Shown here: in pieces, positions 45,894 to 57,350 of the stretch
Layout: each line of letters opens with the position of its first letter
Numbering within the stretch: the first letter of the stretch is position 1
Assembly (NCBI RefSeq): GCF_026745355.1
Contig: NC_079208.1
Coordinates: 23,379,106-23,443,105, forward strand
Source: Beta vulgaris subsp. vulgaris
Lineage: Eukaryota > Streptophyta > Magnoliopsida > Caryophyllales > Amaranthaceae
Direction of reading: 5' to 3'
DNA: 64,000 nucleotides
The notes under the pieces: model-generated
What the model was told of the DNA's origin: nothing
Database searches by the model: none
Seen by the model: the letters and a program-made list of their open reading frames with translations, nothing else
Translations under genes and position numbers: made by a program

Positions 45894-47573
45894 CCCCCTC
45901 CCTCTCCCTCCTTTTGCAACTCCGAGCGCGGAGTTTTGCTTAAGCTTAGGGGATTTGCTTGTATGTCTGTATCTTAGGGAGTTTGGGTTCATAGATGGTT
46001 AGAAGTTAGGAGTCTCATTGGTTTTCGGTTGCTACTGGTGATTGTTTCTGTTGTGGTATTGACATCCTCCACCCCTGCTGACTTCTCTTCACCTGTACAG
46101 CTGTGCTTTGGTAGTTTCTTTTGGTCATTTTCTTTTGCTTTACATTTTTTTTTTAAAAAAAATATAATAAAAAAAAAAACAAAAAAAAAAAAAAAAATTT
46201 CCTCTTTTATTCTTTTTCTTTCCTTTTTCTTTGTTTTTTTCTGCATTTAGGATAGCTTGGTTGCATGCATGATTTGTGGCTAAAGAGTTCATGACTTGAT
46301 TGGAAGACCTTCCTTATATTAGACTTGATGATTTTGGAAGCCCTGTTGTGACTTTAGGCGTCTCTTGAAAACCGATAACTTTTGGTAGAGTCTCTTTGAA
46401 ATTAGGCGAGTTGGATGAATGGATTGCCTTGCCCCTTGTGCGATGAATCCCGAAGGAGGGCCAAGAACCTCGTAAGACTCACTCACAACCCTCACCATTG
46501 ATCGCCTAACTTGTGACTTGCATTTTAGCTCCCCAAGATTACATAAGACGAGCCTCTAGGAGAATGATTTAGGCGTTTCTTTTGCTAGTAATAGGAGCTA
46601 CAAAGCCAAAAGCTTGAATACCTGCATAACATTCGCTTCTCAACCCATCTGAGCCTTTCTATCCTATTTTTGCTTAACCCACATAATGAGTCATGGCCAA
46701 ACTTTCCCCAAAGTGGAGTACATGTGTAGTTTTTGTTGAGTTAAGTGGTTTTGATATTAAGTCTTGGTTGAAAGAGAGTTAATGTGCTTGTATGATGGCA
46801 AAAGTTGAAAAAAAAATTTGTGAAAAAAGAAAGACAAAAGAAATAAAAGAAAGAAAGTTCTTATTGTTTGATTTGGTTTATTATTGAAAATGAAAAGAAA
46901 GAAAGATCAAATTGATGAGAAAAATGAAAAAGTTCACAAAGTGAAAAAGAAACAAGTGAAATTCAAGGATATGTGTGAGAGTTCTTTAATTGAGAATAGT
47001 GTTAGGACTAGCTTGGGGAGTATTTACCCCTAGTTTGTACTCCACTTACCCTTTTTGCACCACATTCCTAGAATATGATCCACACCCCTAACCTAGCCCC
47101 GTTACAACCTTAACAAAGCCCCTTTTGACTTCTAGATTGGACTTGATCTATTTAGTAGTGGCGGGTGAGATTTTGTGCAAGTCATGATGAGGGTCATCAA
47201 AACATGGTAGAGGCGAGCAATTATGGTTGAGCATCCCTAGGGAGGAGTCAAACTTGGGTCTTGGAAGTGGAGAAGAGTGAGAAATCATTCTTGGAAAGCT
47301 TTCTTTCAAAAAGACTCGGTTGATCGGTGGATTGAGACCTTAGAGTCACTCTTGTGCTTCCTAATCATCTTCCCTCTTGTGTTTGGTTGGTCTCCTAAAT
47401 CTTGATATGAACTCATTTAGCTTGCATGTCATGTTTGTAACCTTGCATTTAGAGCATATAGGTTAGGTTGTTGCATCTTTCCCTTTTCTTTTTATTCTCC
47501 TTTTCTTTTTCTTTCCTTCACTCTCATTCTTGGTTTACTTGAGGACAAGCAAAACGCTAAGCTTGGGGGAGTT
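45894..47573 (+). other. Long 3' noncoding region with three PPT-like motifs
   Basis: No gene. AAGCTTAGGGGAT at 45942-45954, TAGCTTGGGGAG at 47009-47020 and AAGCTTGGGGGAG at 47559-47571 are related. The last abuts the 3' LTR and should be the functional polypurine tract priming plus-strand DNA synthesis. A long A/T homopolymer stretch lies at 46146-46199. Confidence 0.75.
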
Positions 47574-49255
47574 TGATAAGTGCGTTTCTAACGCACTTTA
47601 TGACCTTCCTTTGGCTTGTTTTAGCTCCCTTTCTCTCCTTTTCTTCCTTCTTTCTCCTCACTTTTCCCTTTTACTTCATTCACTTGATCATACTTGATCA
47701 TAGTGACATTTTGCTAGATTTTCGATCTATTTTGATCGAATTTCTAGCACATTTGCTTTCACCATGTTTGCTCGTGTTTCTATTGCAGGTATGACCCTTT
47801 TTGGGGCCGAGAAATGCGAGGATGGCACGAGGGAACAAGCTAGAGGCTGAGAGTTAGCCTGAGGTGCGTCTGGTGCGCCCGCACACGCTATTGGTGCGCC
47901 CGCACCATCAACAAACATTGCAGCACAAAACAGACGAATTGGTGCGCCCGCACCAAGTATAAGGTGCGCCCGCACCTGCGTCTGGTGCGCCCGCACCAAC
48001 TCTATGTGCGCCCGCACATTTTGACAAATGAATTTAAGCTGAGGCAGAAGCTTAGGTGCGCCCGCACCTTCACATTCGTGCGCCCGCACCTGAGCATGGT
48101 GCGCCCGCACCTCCTTATGGTGCGCCCGCACCATGTGTTCCGAAACAAAAATTTCAATCATTAAAACCCTTTTTCCTTTCCAGTTGGAGACTTACGCTTT
48201 ATTCTAGTTTTTCACACAATATTTTAGGGTTTTGTATTAGAGAGAAAACACTTGAGTTTTCATTGGTAATTGAGATTAGAGATCATAGTTTGTGATTCGA
48301 TTTACATTCAAGGTACTTTTTATTCAATTCAATTCAAAGTTTTAGTTTTTATTTCATTCTCTTGGTGTTTGTTATGTTCTCATATTATTTAAGATCTTCA
48401 TTCTCTTAGTTTAATAATTGCGATTTCTATTAGTTTAATAATTTCTTAATCATGTTTAACCTTAGATTAGTCATAGATTCATTTTTTAATTGCTTTAACT
48501 CCATGATTAGTGAGTAGTTTCATAATCTAGGGTTAGGGTGAAAGTATGAATTAGGGTTTAAATATGATGTTGATGTGATTGTGATTATTTAGAGAAAATT
48601 ATGCATTGATCTTGGTGTTTTGAGACTTTAGGATAGATATTGATCACATCTATACTTTGGTATTTTGATTTCAAACGTTCTTAAACCGGATTTTGAACTC
48701 TTTTATCATCCCCAAGAATCAACTTAATTTCTATACCAAGATATTGGATGGAAATTAAGGGGATCCTTCATTAGGGGTTTTCCAAACTTATCGAATCGCT
48801 TAATCAATTAACTAAAGACCATTCGAGAGAGGATTTAGTTGATTGATTGAGTGATTACTCTTGAGGACCATTCGAGAGAGGACTCAAGTAATTTAGAGGG
48901 AAACTAAACCTTGCATAATCGTCTCTGTTGCTTCGCAATCGCATTAACAATCATCATCCGTTCTTATTCATACTAGTAACCTTAACTCTAGTGTCTTTTA
49001 TTTGATATTTAAACTAGTGATATTTGCTTGTTCTAGCTGTTAGATAGTCTTAATTGTTACCAAACATCTTTCAAACCCCAAATACCTTTCAATTAGGTAG
49101 TCTAGACTAGATAGACTCTAATCAATCCCATTTTCCTTGTGGATCGACCCTTGACTTGCCCTTACTATTCTCTTAGTGATTGCTTGTTACGACTATAAAT
49201 ATTGTTTGGAAAGCGGTTCTTAGTGCCTTAACGACACACTAAAAGCCTCTTATCA
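47574..49255 (+). repeat. 3' LTR of the Athila element
   Basis: 1,682 bp, the pair of 35604-37277. It contains the same ten GGTGCG-CC-CGCACC palindromes at 47865-48135, with several that are mutated in the 5' LTR (for example at 36130-36165) intact here. Confidence 0.95.
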
Positions 49256-49272
49256 AAATGCTGAACTGAAAC

Positions 49273-50719
49273 TGGTAGGTCTTTGCCGTGTACTCCTAAC
49301 CAAATATAATTAACCTACTCTCATGCACACTAAGAAAGTATAATGGAAGTAGGCATCGTATCCACGGGGAGCAAAGGAACTTGATCAGAAATTAGTGAAT
49401 TGAGAACCCTAGTATCTGCTAAGGCTAAAGTAACCGAATTGGGGGGATTTGGAACAATGTAAGTAAACTAAACTACGCACGGTATTAAAACGTACACGAA
49501 GAGATTACAATATAAAAAGGCCTTGGACTCAATTAGCATCCACCCTAACCTAGTTTGTGATCTCAAAACCTTAACCCTCAACACTTCCTATGGTCACCAA
49601 TCGAGAAGTCTAGACCTCTATCCTCCTAGATCACGGTTAAACACACAATCTACGTGGTTTGAACCGTCCTTACTATGACTTAACTCAAATGAATCGCACT
49701 TAAGTCCAAACCAAAGTAGTATTAAAGTCAAGGAACACGATAGGATTACTAATGTTATCAAAGCAATAACATTGAAGTAATAAGCAATGCTTCTCTAAGT
49801 GTATAAGATTAATATCCAGCATTTAATCAAACACCTAGTATGCTACATGAAGCTAGGAACACAACAATAATCCGATTATGCACCTAGAATTAGCATTAGA
49901 TTATTCACACAACAATACTAGTAATGTTCCTAGCAAAGATTCTGCAAACATCATAGAAATAAATACAAGAAGCATCACAATGACCATGGAGAAAATGGAG
50001 AGCAAGAATAGTTCGCACAAATAGATTAGAGCTTCAACAACCAAATCCAAGATAGAAGTTTAAGCTAGCAAAGCCATATAGTTCATTACAAATCTATCCA
50101 AGAAGAGAAGAAGAAACCCTGTACAACACTATTCTTTTTCGCCCCTCTCTCATAATTAGAACCAAAAACTAAAACTAACATAACAACCTAACCCTCCAAG
50201 GGAGGAAACGAAAACAAAAAGGCGGTTGGCATAGGGGTCGCGACTCGCGACCAAGGGCAGGTCGCGACTCGCGACACTAATCGCGGGTCGCGACGTGTAG
50301 TCTGCCTCAAAACCACCAAAACTAATCACAAAGAGGAAAAAGAGAAATAACTTGGCTTTTGAGTAAGCCATGAAGCTGTAGAACTAGAGTGAAGGCGATC
50401 CTCGGACGACGAACAGACTACGAAGCATGAACCACGGACTTCGGGACTCGAAACTCGAACAAAGCTCGAAAACCTCGAAAGATGTGCCATAAAGGAACCA
50501 CGGACAAGGACCCCCGAGGCACAAAAAGTGATCGGAGGGCCAAGATCGACCCTCGACTATGCCACCATGCAAACCGCTTCCTAAACTCCTCAAAGCACAA
50601 CATCCTCCGACAACACCTCCTGAACGTCAAATCTCTCCTAAATCCCGATACTAAGCTCGAACCGACACCAAAAATGACTTGAAATCCGCCTAAGATTGGC
50701 GGATAACTTGGACACATCA
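49273..50719 (-). repeat. 3' LTR of the second Athila-type element
   Basis: Right boundary fixed at 50719 by the adjacent PPT (complement reads AAGCGTGGGAGAATT then TGATGTGTCC) and by similarity of 50507-50700 to 55122-55300. The left boundary is a guess at a TG near 49273. A palindrome cluster lies at 50236-50296. No gene; open frames here are LTR read-through. Confidence 0.75.
50236..50296. repeat. TCGCGA palindrome cluster in the LTR
   Basis: GGTCGCGACTCGCGACC, then AGGGC, then GGTCGCGACTCGCGAC, then a weaker copy TCGCGGGTCGCGACG. Arms are GTCGCGA and TCGCGAC around a single base. Spacing is about 22 bp. The sequence differs from the GGTGCG palindromes of the first Athila element, but the design is similar. 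Confidence 0.9.
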
Positions 50720-51661
50720 AATTCTCCCACGCTTAAACCTTACTCGACTTCAAGTAAAAGAAAAAGAGAACTCGACACACCCAAGCCCCAAAATACGCCA
50801 TACCACGCCAACCTCCGGAATCGCCATCCACAAAACACAAAAGTCAAACGACAAAATCTACCCCAAAAGAAGTCTTCTATACATATGAACATCGAATCCC
50901 GAAAGGTCTAGGGACACAATCATCAATAATGACCTCCCAACTCCAACCTACCTAAAATACAAGGAAACTAAGGCACGAGGGTGAGTTATTCCCCCACGCT
51001 TAGCTTCGTGCTCCGACCAAATCATACCACAAGCAACAAAAGAAAAATAAGCAAAAAAGAGATGTACACCCCGCCCTCAAAGGACACAAAACAAGAACCT
51101 AATCTAGCCTGAAAACACCAACTATAATGCCGCCACCTTATGACGCCGACACCGACAAATGAGGATCAAAGCAAATTTTCTTTTCTCTCTTTTCTTTTTC
51201 CTCTCATTTTATCTCCTTTCGGGTTTTCATCGTAGCTTCTCATTTTCATTTTTTCATCTATGTTCTTTTTTCGGCTCACAAAACTCACCCGCTCAACTAC
51301 CTCTTTTTTGCATAGCCCACCCTTTCGGGTTTTCGACCTATCCGAGCCCTCAATTTTGCCCGAGTCGCCCGCCCTTGCGGGTTTTCAACTCAACGGGATT
51401 CTTCTTTTTTTTTTCTTTTTGTCACTTTTTTTCTTTCTTTTTTTTTATTTTCATTTTTTTTTTCAAATTTTCATCAAATTTCCACAATATATACAAAGTA
51501 AACCAAAACAGAACAAACTAAAAATAAGTTCAAATATCACCACATTTAATTAATCTCTCCCCCACGCTGATTATGCACATTATCCTCAATGTGGAACGGA
51601 CAAACACGAAAAAGAGGGAAAGGGAAAAGGAAAAGCTCTAAGATCTCGAGGGCCCCTACGC
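50720..51661 (-). other. 3' noncoding region with three PPT-like motifs
   Basis: On the minus strand, AAGCGTGGGAGAATT (50734-50720, next to the LTR), TAAGCGTGGGGGAA (51002-50989) and TCAGCGTGGGGGAG (51570-51557). T-rich low-complexity DNA lies at 51170-51480. No gene. Confidence 0.7.
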
Positions 51662-53094
51662 TCAAACTTGTGGGCTGCCTTCCGGGCCTCTCTCTCTCCT
51701 GGCAACGTATAATGCGCGCTGCCTAAATCTCGGAAGTGGGATCAGAGTACTAGAAGTCCTGGTTCTTTGGTCCCTAGGTGGATAACGGGACACAAAGAAG
51801 TTGTTCATGGCCGAAACCATGGAATCAACTGAATAGATTTGGTCCTCCATCCCGTACATCCTATCCTGCATCTCTTCCAAATCGCCCCTAACACTGGATA
51901 GTTGCTCAGTTACCTGAGCTTGAAACTAGGCGTGAGGGAGTTAACCCTGCTCCTGCTGGTACTCCTAGTGGTACTGCTGAAAATGTTGGTATTACAACTG
52001 ATATGGCTGAGGGTGTGTTGTAGCTGTGGCTGAGGCTGAGGTTGGACCTTTTTAGGGTCCCTCTGACCTAATTCCTCCGCCACCCCCCGAGCATACCTCG
52101 CATCAGGGGGAAGGAAGAGCTCCTCATGTGTAGTCTGCTTTGTAATGGACACCCGCTCCTGCGGTAAAGCCATATACCTGACATTCCTCGCCCCAAAGAG
52201 CCACACATATCTCGTCTCATCGCCTACAGTTTTAAATTGAAGCTTAGTAATACTCCTCAAGGAAATGGTATCATAGCAGTTAGAATCACGGGAATATCGA
52301 CCACTAGCTGTCCCTAAAGGGGTCAATATGGGGGTGTCCTTCTTGTCCACGGGCACCTGGACACCTAGTTGGGAGGCTAAAAGGCTAATCATTCCCCCCA
52401 TACTCAACTTCCCCGAGGTCTTCCCCTCAACCGACTGAGCTAAGCACTTATCCACCCAAATTTTCACCCAATCAGGTAACCTCTCTTCTTGTGGTGTCAT
52501 GGCCCAAAGAAATTTAAACTCAAATTCCGGTAAATTAGTGGGTTCTCCTGCACAAAACACCATCATAGACAAAAGACGGTGCACGTAGCGTAAGGCGGGG
52601 TGGAGAATGGTGTTACTCTTGCAGTGGCTATGCCACGTACGACCACCCGTGATTTTGTACCAAAACACAGCAGGGTTATAGTTCTCAGTCTCCAAAAAGT
52701 CATCCTCGGTCATAAAGTCCCAAGCAAAAGCACTCTCTATCTCAAGGAAATTCATCTTATATTGGTTGTCATTAAGAGAAAAAGTGATGTGTTTAGATTC
52801 ATCATTGGTTTCGGCATGCTTTTGTAGGGTCGAAAGGAATTCGAGGGTGTACCGCTCATAAGTTCGGGCCCTCTTCCATAGAAAGTTTTTGAGGCCAACA
52901 TTATCGAGAAGAAACTCAACTGAGCTAGCCAACCCCAATTTTTCTAGGGTAAGGTGATTCGCAAACTTAGTTTCTTGTATCACCCTCCACGGTCTATAAA
53001 GGCGGTCCCATCGCCTTATAGCTTGGTCACTTAGCTTCTTAAGGCCATGGGAGTTAATGTGGGGGATGGGCTCAGTTCGACTTCTCTTGCTCAT
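51662..53094 (-). CDS. Athila ORF2 of the second element
   Basis: An uninterrupted 394-residue frame from ATG 53094 (MSKRSRTEPIPHINSHGLKK) to 51910, and a related in-family tail in another frame (51880-51662, with EEMQDRMYGMEDQIYSVDSM, helical). Conserved points include ARTYERYTLEFLSTL, KITGGRTWHSHCKSN, ALRYVHRLL and GMISLLASQLGV. It belongs to the same family as 44418-45893 (plant Athila ORF-1 type proteins). The N-terminus is basic and there is no signal peptide or membrane span. The intact core, despite loss of gag-pol, suggests recent decay or helper-dependent mobilisation. The molecular role is unknown. Confidence 0.8.
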
Positions 53095-53761
53095 TTTTTT
53101 TTCAACTTATAAGAACTAACAACAGCAAGGGTTGGACACAAGAACAAAAACAATAACACTCTTACACTCCAAACACCCTCCACACACCAATAACCAACCA
53201 CCAATTCCCAAATGAGTTCAACAATCACACCAACAACACCACACAACTCAACAATTTCAGTCACTACTACAAACAATGACTTAATCAAGCTACAACTCTA
53301 CAATTAAGCAAGAACAAGATATTTCAAGCAAAATCAAAGAGAAGTAGGGAAAGAGGGTGTTATACCAAAATGTAAGTGAAGTAGTGTTATGTAGGGTGAT
53401 TAGAACTTGTCAATAGCTTCCCTAAGCATGTAGAATGATCCTCCAAGCTTCAATTTGGATGGTGTTGCTCCAAATAAAAAAAAACCCATATTCTAGGGTT
53501 TGGTAGAAGGTGATGATTTTCAGAAATTGTGGAGAGATTATGATGTGAAGGAGAGTAGAAAGTAGAGAATTTGTGTAGGGAGGTGAAAAGGAGAAGATTA
53601 GAGGAGAGATTTGAGGTGAAGATTGGAGTGTGGGAGATGAGAAAAGGTCCTTGAGTTTTGAGAGTGAGAGAGTGTGCTGAGAGAGGGGGGCTTCGTGCGA
53701 AATGTTAGGGAGAGATAAAAGGGAGCTGCTATTGAGTTTCGTTAAAAAAAAACAGACAGTT
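53095..53761 (-). other. Leader-like region before ORF2 of the second element
   Basis: AT-rich, with CA-rich then GA-rich stretches (53590-53690). No coding seen. It corresponds in position to 43597-44417 in the first Athila element. Confidence 0.4.
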
Positions 53762-53897
53762 GTCGCGAGTCGCGAACAGTGTCGCGAGTCGCGAACAGTG
53801 TCGCGACTCGCGACCTAATGCCATCGCGAGTCGCGACCAGCGTCGCGAGTCGTGACCTGCATAGTTGCGACCTGTGATGTTCGTCGCGGCTCGCGAG
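53762..53897. repeat. TCGCGA palindrome array between integrase and ORF2
   Basis: At least six units of GTCGCGAGTCGCGA or GTCGCGACTCGCGAC, spaced 19-22 bp, with worn copies at the right (TTGCGACCTGTGATG, GTCGCGGCTCGCGAG). It is the same palindrome family as the LTR cluster at 50236-50296, in the position equivalent to 43112-43596 of the first element. Confidence 0.92.
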
Positions 53898-54216
53898 TGT
53901 CTTCTGTTTTTACTATTTGACAAGTGTTTGCTTCTTTGATTTCCTTCCTAGCTGAACAGCGTCCCTCGTTTTTTTCTATGCTCCCTCTTCACTCTTGTCC
54001 ACCTATCACTCTCATTGTTATTTCATGCTTTTGCTCACACACCAATAACCAACTCTCGGCTTTTGATACTCGCTCATCAAAATTTTTACACACAACAACT
54101 TCACAAGCCACGAACTTTTCTTCTATCCCCTGCAAAACGAACAACCAAAAGCATGATATCTTTCAAAAACCAAAAGAAAACTAACTTTATACACTATATA
54201 CAACAAGCTCGCTTAT
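53898..54216. other. Spacer between palindromes and integrase of the second element
   Basis: No gene recognised. Unlike the first element, the post-integrase GGGAGGCAACCCG motif is absent here. Confidence 0.4.
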
Positions 54217-55299
54217 TTACCGTCGAAAACACGACTTACAACCATATGGTCTAACCATAGTCCGGTCACCGAGAGGAACATCCTCGGCTCCAACTTGCTT
54301 GAATCCTTCAAAGTACGGCTTAAGCCGCTGCCCATTTACCTTCAAAATCTTTGAGGTGGCTTCACTTGGGATTTCCACAGCTCCATGTGGAAACACTTTC
54401 ACGACAATGAATGGCCTGATCCACCTAGAACGCAATTTTCCTGGAAAAACACGTAGGCGGGACTCAAACAAGATGACCTTTTGGTTCACCTTAAACTCTT
54501 TCCTTATAATTAGCTTTTCATGCCATGCCTTAGTCTTTGCTTTGTAAATTGCTGCATTTTCATAAGCCTCGTTCGTTATCTTCCCCAATTCTTGCAACTG
54601 TAACTTCCGATGCAATCCAACTTCATCCAAGGCCATGTTGAGGTTTTTGACGACCCAATATGCTTTGTGCTCAAGCTCTATTGGAAGGTGACATGACTTT
54701 CCAAACACCAATTGGTATGGTGACATACCAATGGGGGTTTTATAAGATGTCCTATATGCCCATAAAGCATCCTCCAATCGCAAGCTCCAATCCTTCCTAC
54801 TTGGATTCACCGTTTTCTCCAAGATTGATTTGATCTCGCGATTAGACACCTTCGCTTGGCCATTTGTTTGTGGATGGTAAGCCGTTGAGATCTTGTGAGT
54901 CACATGATACTTTTTCAGCAGCGCACCTATGGTTCGATTGCAAAAATGGGTCCCCTTATCACTAATCAATGCCCTTGGAATTCCAAACCTGCAAAATATG
55001 TGAGATTTCATAAAATCTGCAACCACTTTAGCATCGTCAACACGAGTGGCCTTAGCCTCCACCCATTTCGATACATAATCCACTGCTAAAAGAATATTCA
55101 TGTAACCAAAAGAGGTCGGGACCCCAGGGCACAAAAAGTGATCGGACGGCCAAGACCGGCCCTCGACTATGCCACCATGGAAACTGCTTCCTAAACTCAT
55201 CAAATCACAACATCCTCTGACAACACCTCTTAACGTCAAATCTCTCCTAAATCCCGATAGTAAGCTCGAACTGACACCAAAAACGACTCGAACCGACAC
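54217..55299 (-). pseudogene. LTR-integrase fusion frame of the second Athila-type element
   Basis: A 360-residue open frame whose first ~60 residues are translated from LTR sequence (55299-55122) and whose remainder is Athila integrase from the catalytic core onward: [60 protein letters not shown] (expected glutamate replaced by lysine after GQA), [20 protein letters not shown], and a C-terminal domain with FPGKLRSRW. The N-terminal zinc finger is deleted. The fusion arises from the internal deletion at about 55121 and is unlikely to be a functional protein. Confidence 0.85.
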
Positions 55300-55303
55300 A
55301 TCA
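55122..55303 (-). repeat. Truncated 5' LTR of the second Athila-type element
   Basis: Aligns by eye with 50507-50719, including GGCACAAAAAGTGATCGGA and CGTCAAATCTCTCCTAAATC, and ends in the same GACACATCA. The rest of the LTR is deleted. Confidence 0.85.
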
Positions 55304-55846
55304 GAATTTGAAATAAACTATAAAGGAAAAACCAAGACTAAACTGCAACTGAACTGAAACAACCAACAATGAGTAAGATTGAAGGAAGATGCGGGAGTGA
55401 TGCTCTGCTTACTTTTTAAATAAAAAATATCCATAAAATCAGAAACATCCAAATAGCGAGCAACATTCCCCGAAAATGAAGAACGGTTTCAAGTGTTAGG
55501 CACCTATAATTTTTTTTCTTGTTGCTAACACTTTCCTCAAATTTAATGTATTAGTCATTTTATTAACATCCTTACGAGAGAGTGAGATATGAGAAATGAA
55601 GGAATGGAACCCGGTTTGGAATCTCAAGACTGATGCAACGATCCGGTTGGGTAACTGACCCGAGAACTCCCAATTGTTTATGCGTTGGAGAGACCGTCTC
55701 CTATTTTGCGCCGAAGCTATTTAGATGATAAAGGGGTCGACGACCTAAAACTTTATGTACAAAAAGAATTAAATTGTGTGAACCGAAAACTCGACATTGC
55801 TAATGCAAGAATTATGGGCACCATACTAAATTCCCGTGACCAATAG
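55304..55846. other. Short intergenic stretch, no gene seen
   Basis: AT-rich with TGAACTGAAAC words like those at 49262 and 35530, perhaps the older sequence that received the Athila insertions. Confidence 0.35.
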
Positions 55847-56967
55847 TGTTATTCTAGTATGAACATACTTAGGTTAATTTTACTATATAGTTTTATTTTG
55901 CGAAAAATATAAAATACCAAAAATAATGTAATGTTCAAATTTGCATTTATATCTTGTGGAGAAAGATTAATTAATTAATCTAAGTCAAGATATTTAATTT
56001 ATACACTTTGAATCTTTATTGTAAGGTATGTTTAATATTCTAGTAACTTAGAATATTTGAATAAAAGATTCTTTAAGTTATTAGATATTTTGTGTTGTTA
56101 CAATTGTTTGAAAAACAGATGAAAGTAGCGTGGAGAAAAGCATGGAGATGATCCTTGAATATCTCTAACAAACTCCAATGGCGGGGTGGCATACAAAGTG
56201 AAACTAAATCCTCAAAGCTCTCCAACTAACTCCTCCACCTGCGCATTACTTGCTGGAAGATTAGACCACTAACGGAAAGTAATGGGAAGTTTATTTTCCA
56301 TTGTAAGAAGAGTGGAGGAAGTGCAACAAAATCAAGCCATGATCTCCAATACTCCACTTGTGCAATTTGAGGAGAACATGGACCACAACATGACCAGTAA
56401 AAGAAGATTTGCAGCAGCTATATAAGAAGAAATTATTTGAAGAAAAACTTGAGAACTTTCAAGCGAAAAAAAGTATTTATCATTACTTAGAAATTTTTTC
56501 CTGTAATTATTTCTTCATTCAACATACTCATTATTGTAATATTCATATTGTGTGGGTGAGAGAAAATTAAGAGAATATTCTTGTATTCAAGATAAAAAGA
56601 AAGAGAAAGAGAAAGAGAATAGAGAAGACTTCGAGTGAAGTCAAGAGAGAAAAGTCACGTGTTCAGGGAGAATAAGGTGACTAGGGAACAAGTTCCTAGA
56701 GGAACAGAGAAGGTCCAATATTAGGTTGTACAAAAGAGAGTCTTTTGGCCTAGTATATTAAAGAGAGTTTGAGTCAAAATCCCTCGTGGTCAAGGTTTTT
56801 CTTCCTATTGGGCCTAGGAAGTTTTCCTTGTAAAAATCTCGTGTGCTTGTCTCTTTCTAATTTCGAGTTTAATTTGTTTTAATTCCGCATTACAAAATTG
56901 AAAATTTCTCCTCAACTACAATTCACCCCCCTCTTGTAGTTGGTCTAGTGTTCATACTAGAATAATA
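55847..56967. repeat. Solo Ty1/copia LTR
   Basis: Starts TGTTATTCTAGTATGAACA and ends TGTTCATACTAGAATAATA, a long imperfect inverted pair with CA mutated to TA at the right end. The 3' part has AATTCCGCATTACAAAATTG and CAATTCACCCCCCTCTTGTA, typical of the end of plant copia LTRs. The flanks AATAG (55842-55846) and AACAG (56968-56972) differ at one base, fitting a 5-bp duplication. No internal region or second LTR is present. Confidence 0.82.
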
Positions 56968-57119
56968 AACAGGAGATTGAAGCTTCCTTCGTAACTCCCG
57001 GATAAATCATTCTCTTTATTATATGAATCCATTAAAATAAAAAGGGCCTGGCGAGGTATCAATCAGGCCAAGCCAGGAGAATAAAAAAAGACCCTTTTGG
57101 GCAACAAAGTATTTCATTT

Positions 57120-57350
57120 TCTCTTTTCTTTGGTCGACACCAACTTGGGCAGGTCCGCTAACATTGCTTCTCCTCTTTCTTGTCACTACATTGCGCTTAA
57201 GGACTACTCCCCTCTCTATTAATGAAGATCTATGGTAGTCGAGCTAATGACTTAAAACAAGCGCTTAGCGGGAGGCAACCCGTTTTTCTTATTTATCTTT
57301 AGTTCCTTATTTTCATTTTATTGTATTGCTTTTGAAATGATGGTGTTTCA
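57120..57350 (+). pseudogene. Athila fragment with post-integrase motif
   Basis: Contains ACTTAAAACAAGCGCT then TAGCGGGAGGCAACCCGTTT at 57250-57286, matching 42911-42946 in the plus orientation. The neighbouring integrase at 57560-58605 is on the minus strand, so this is a separate copy abutting it. Confidence 0.55.

Larger units (their letters stand above)
35604..49255 (+). mobile_element. Athila-type Ty3/gypsy retrotransposon, full-length but decayed
   Basis: LTRs 35604-37277 and 47574-49255 begin TGATAAGTGCG and end CTCTTATCA. The flanking 5-mers AAACG and AAATG differ at one base, fitting a target duplication with a later C-to-T change. The order is PBS, gag, protease, RT, RNase H, integrase, palindrome array, extra ORF, long 3' noncoding region, PPT, LTR, as in Athila. 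LTR divergence is roughly 2% by eye (not computed). All pol genes carry frameshifts. It sits 1.4 kb upstream of the NET3-like start codon. Confidence 0.95.
49273..55303 (-). mobile_element. Second Athila-type element, internally deleted
   Basis: Minus orientation. LTR material at 49273-50719 and a 182-bp LTR piece at 55122-55303 both end GACACATCA on the plus strand. Between them, from right to left, lie the integrase (joined directly to the LTR piece), palindromes, ORF2 and a 3' noncoding region with PPT. Gag, protease, RT and RNase H are missing. The left LTR boundary near 49273 is approximate, and no matching target duplication was found. Confidence 0.82.

Noticed and set aside
46029..46250. 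73-residue Phe/Lys-rich frame
   Set aside because: Translation of an A/T homopolymer tract in the Athila 3' noncoding region.
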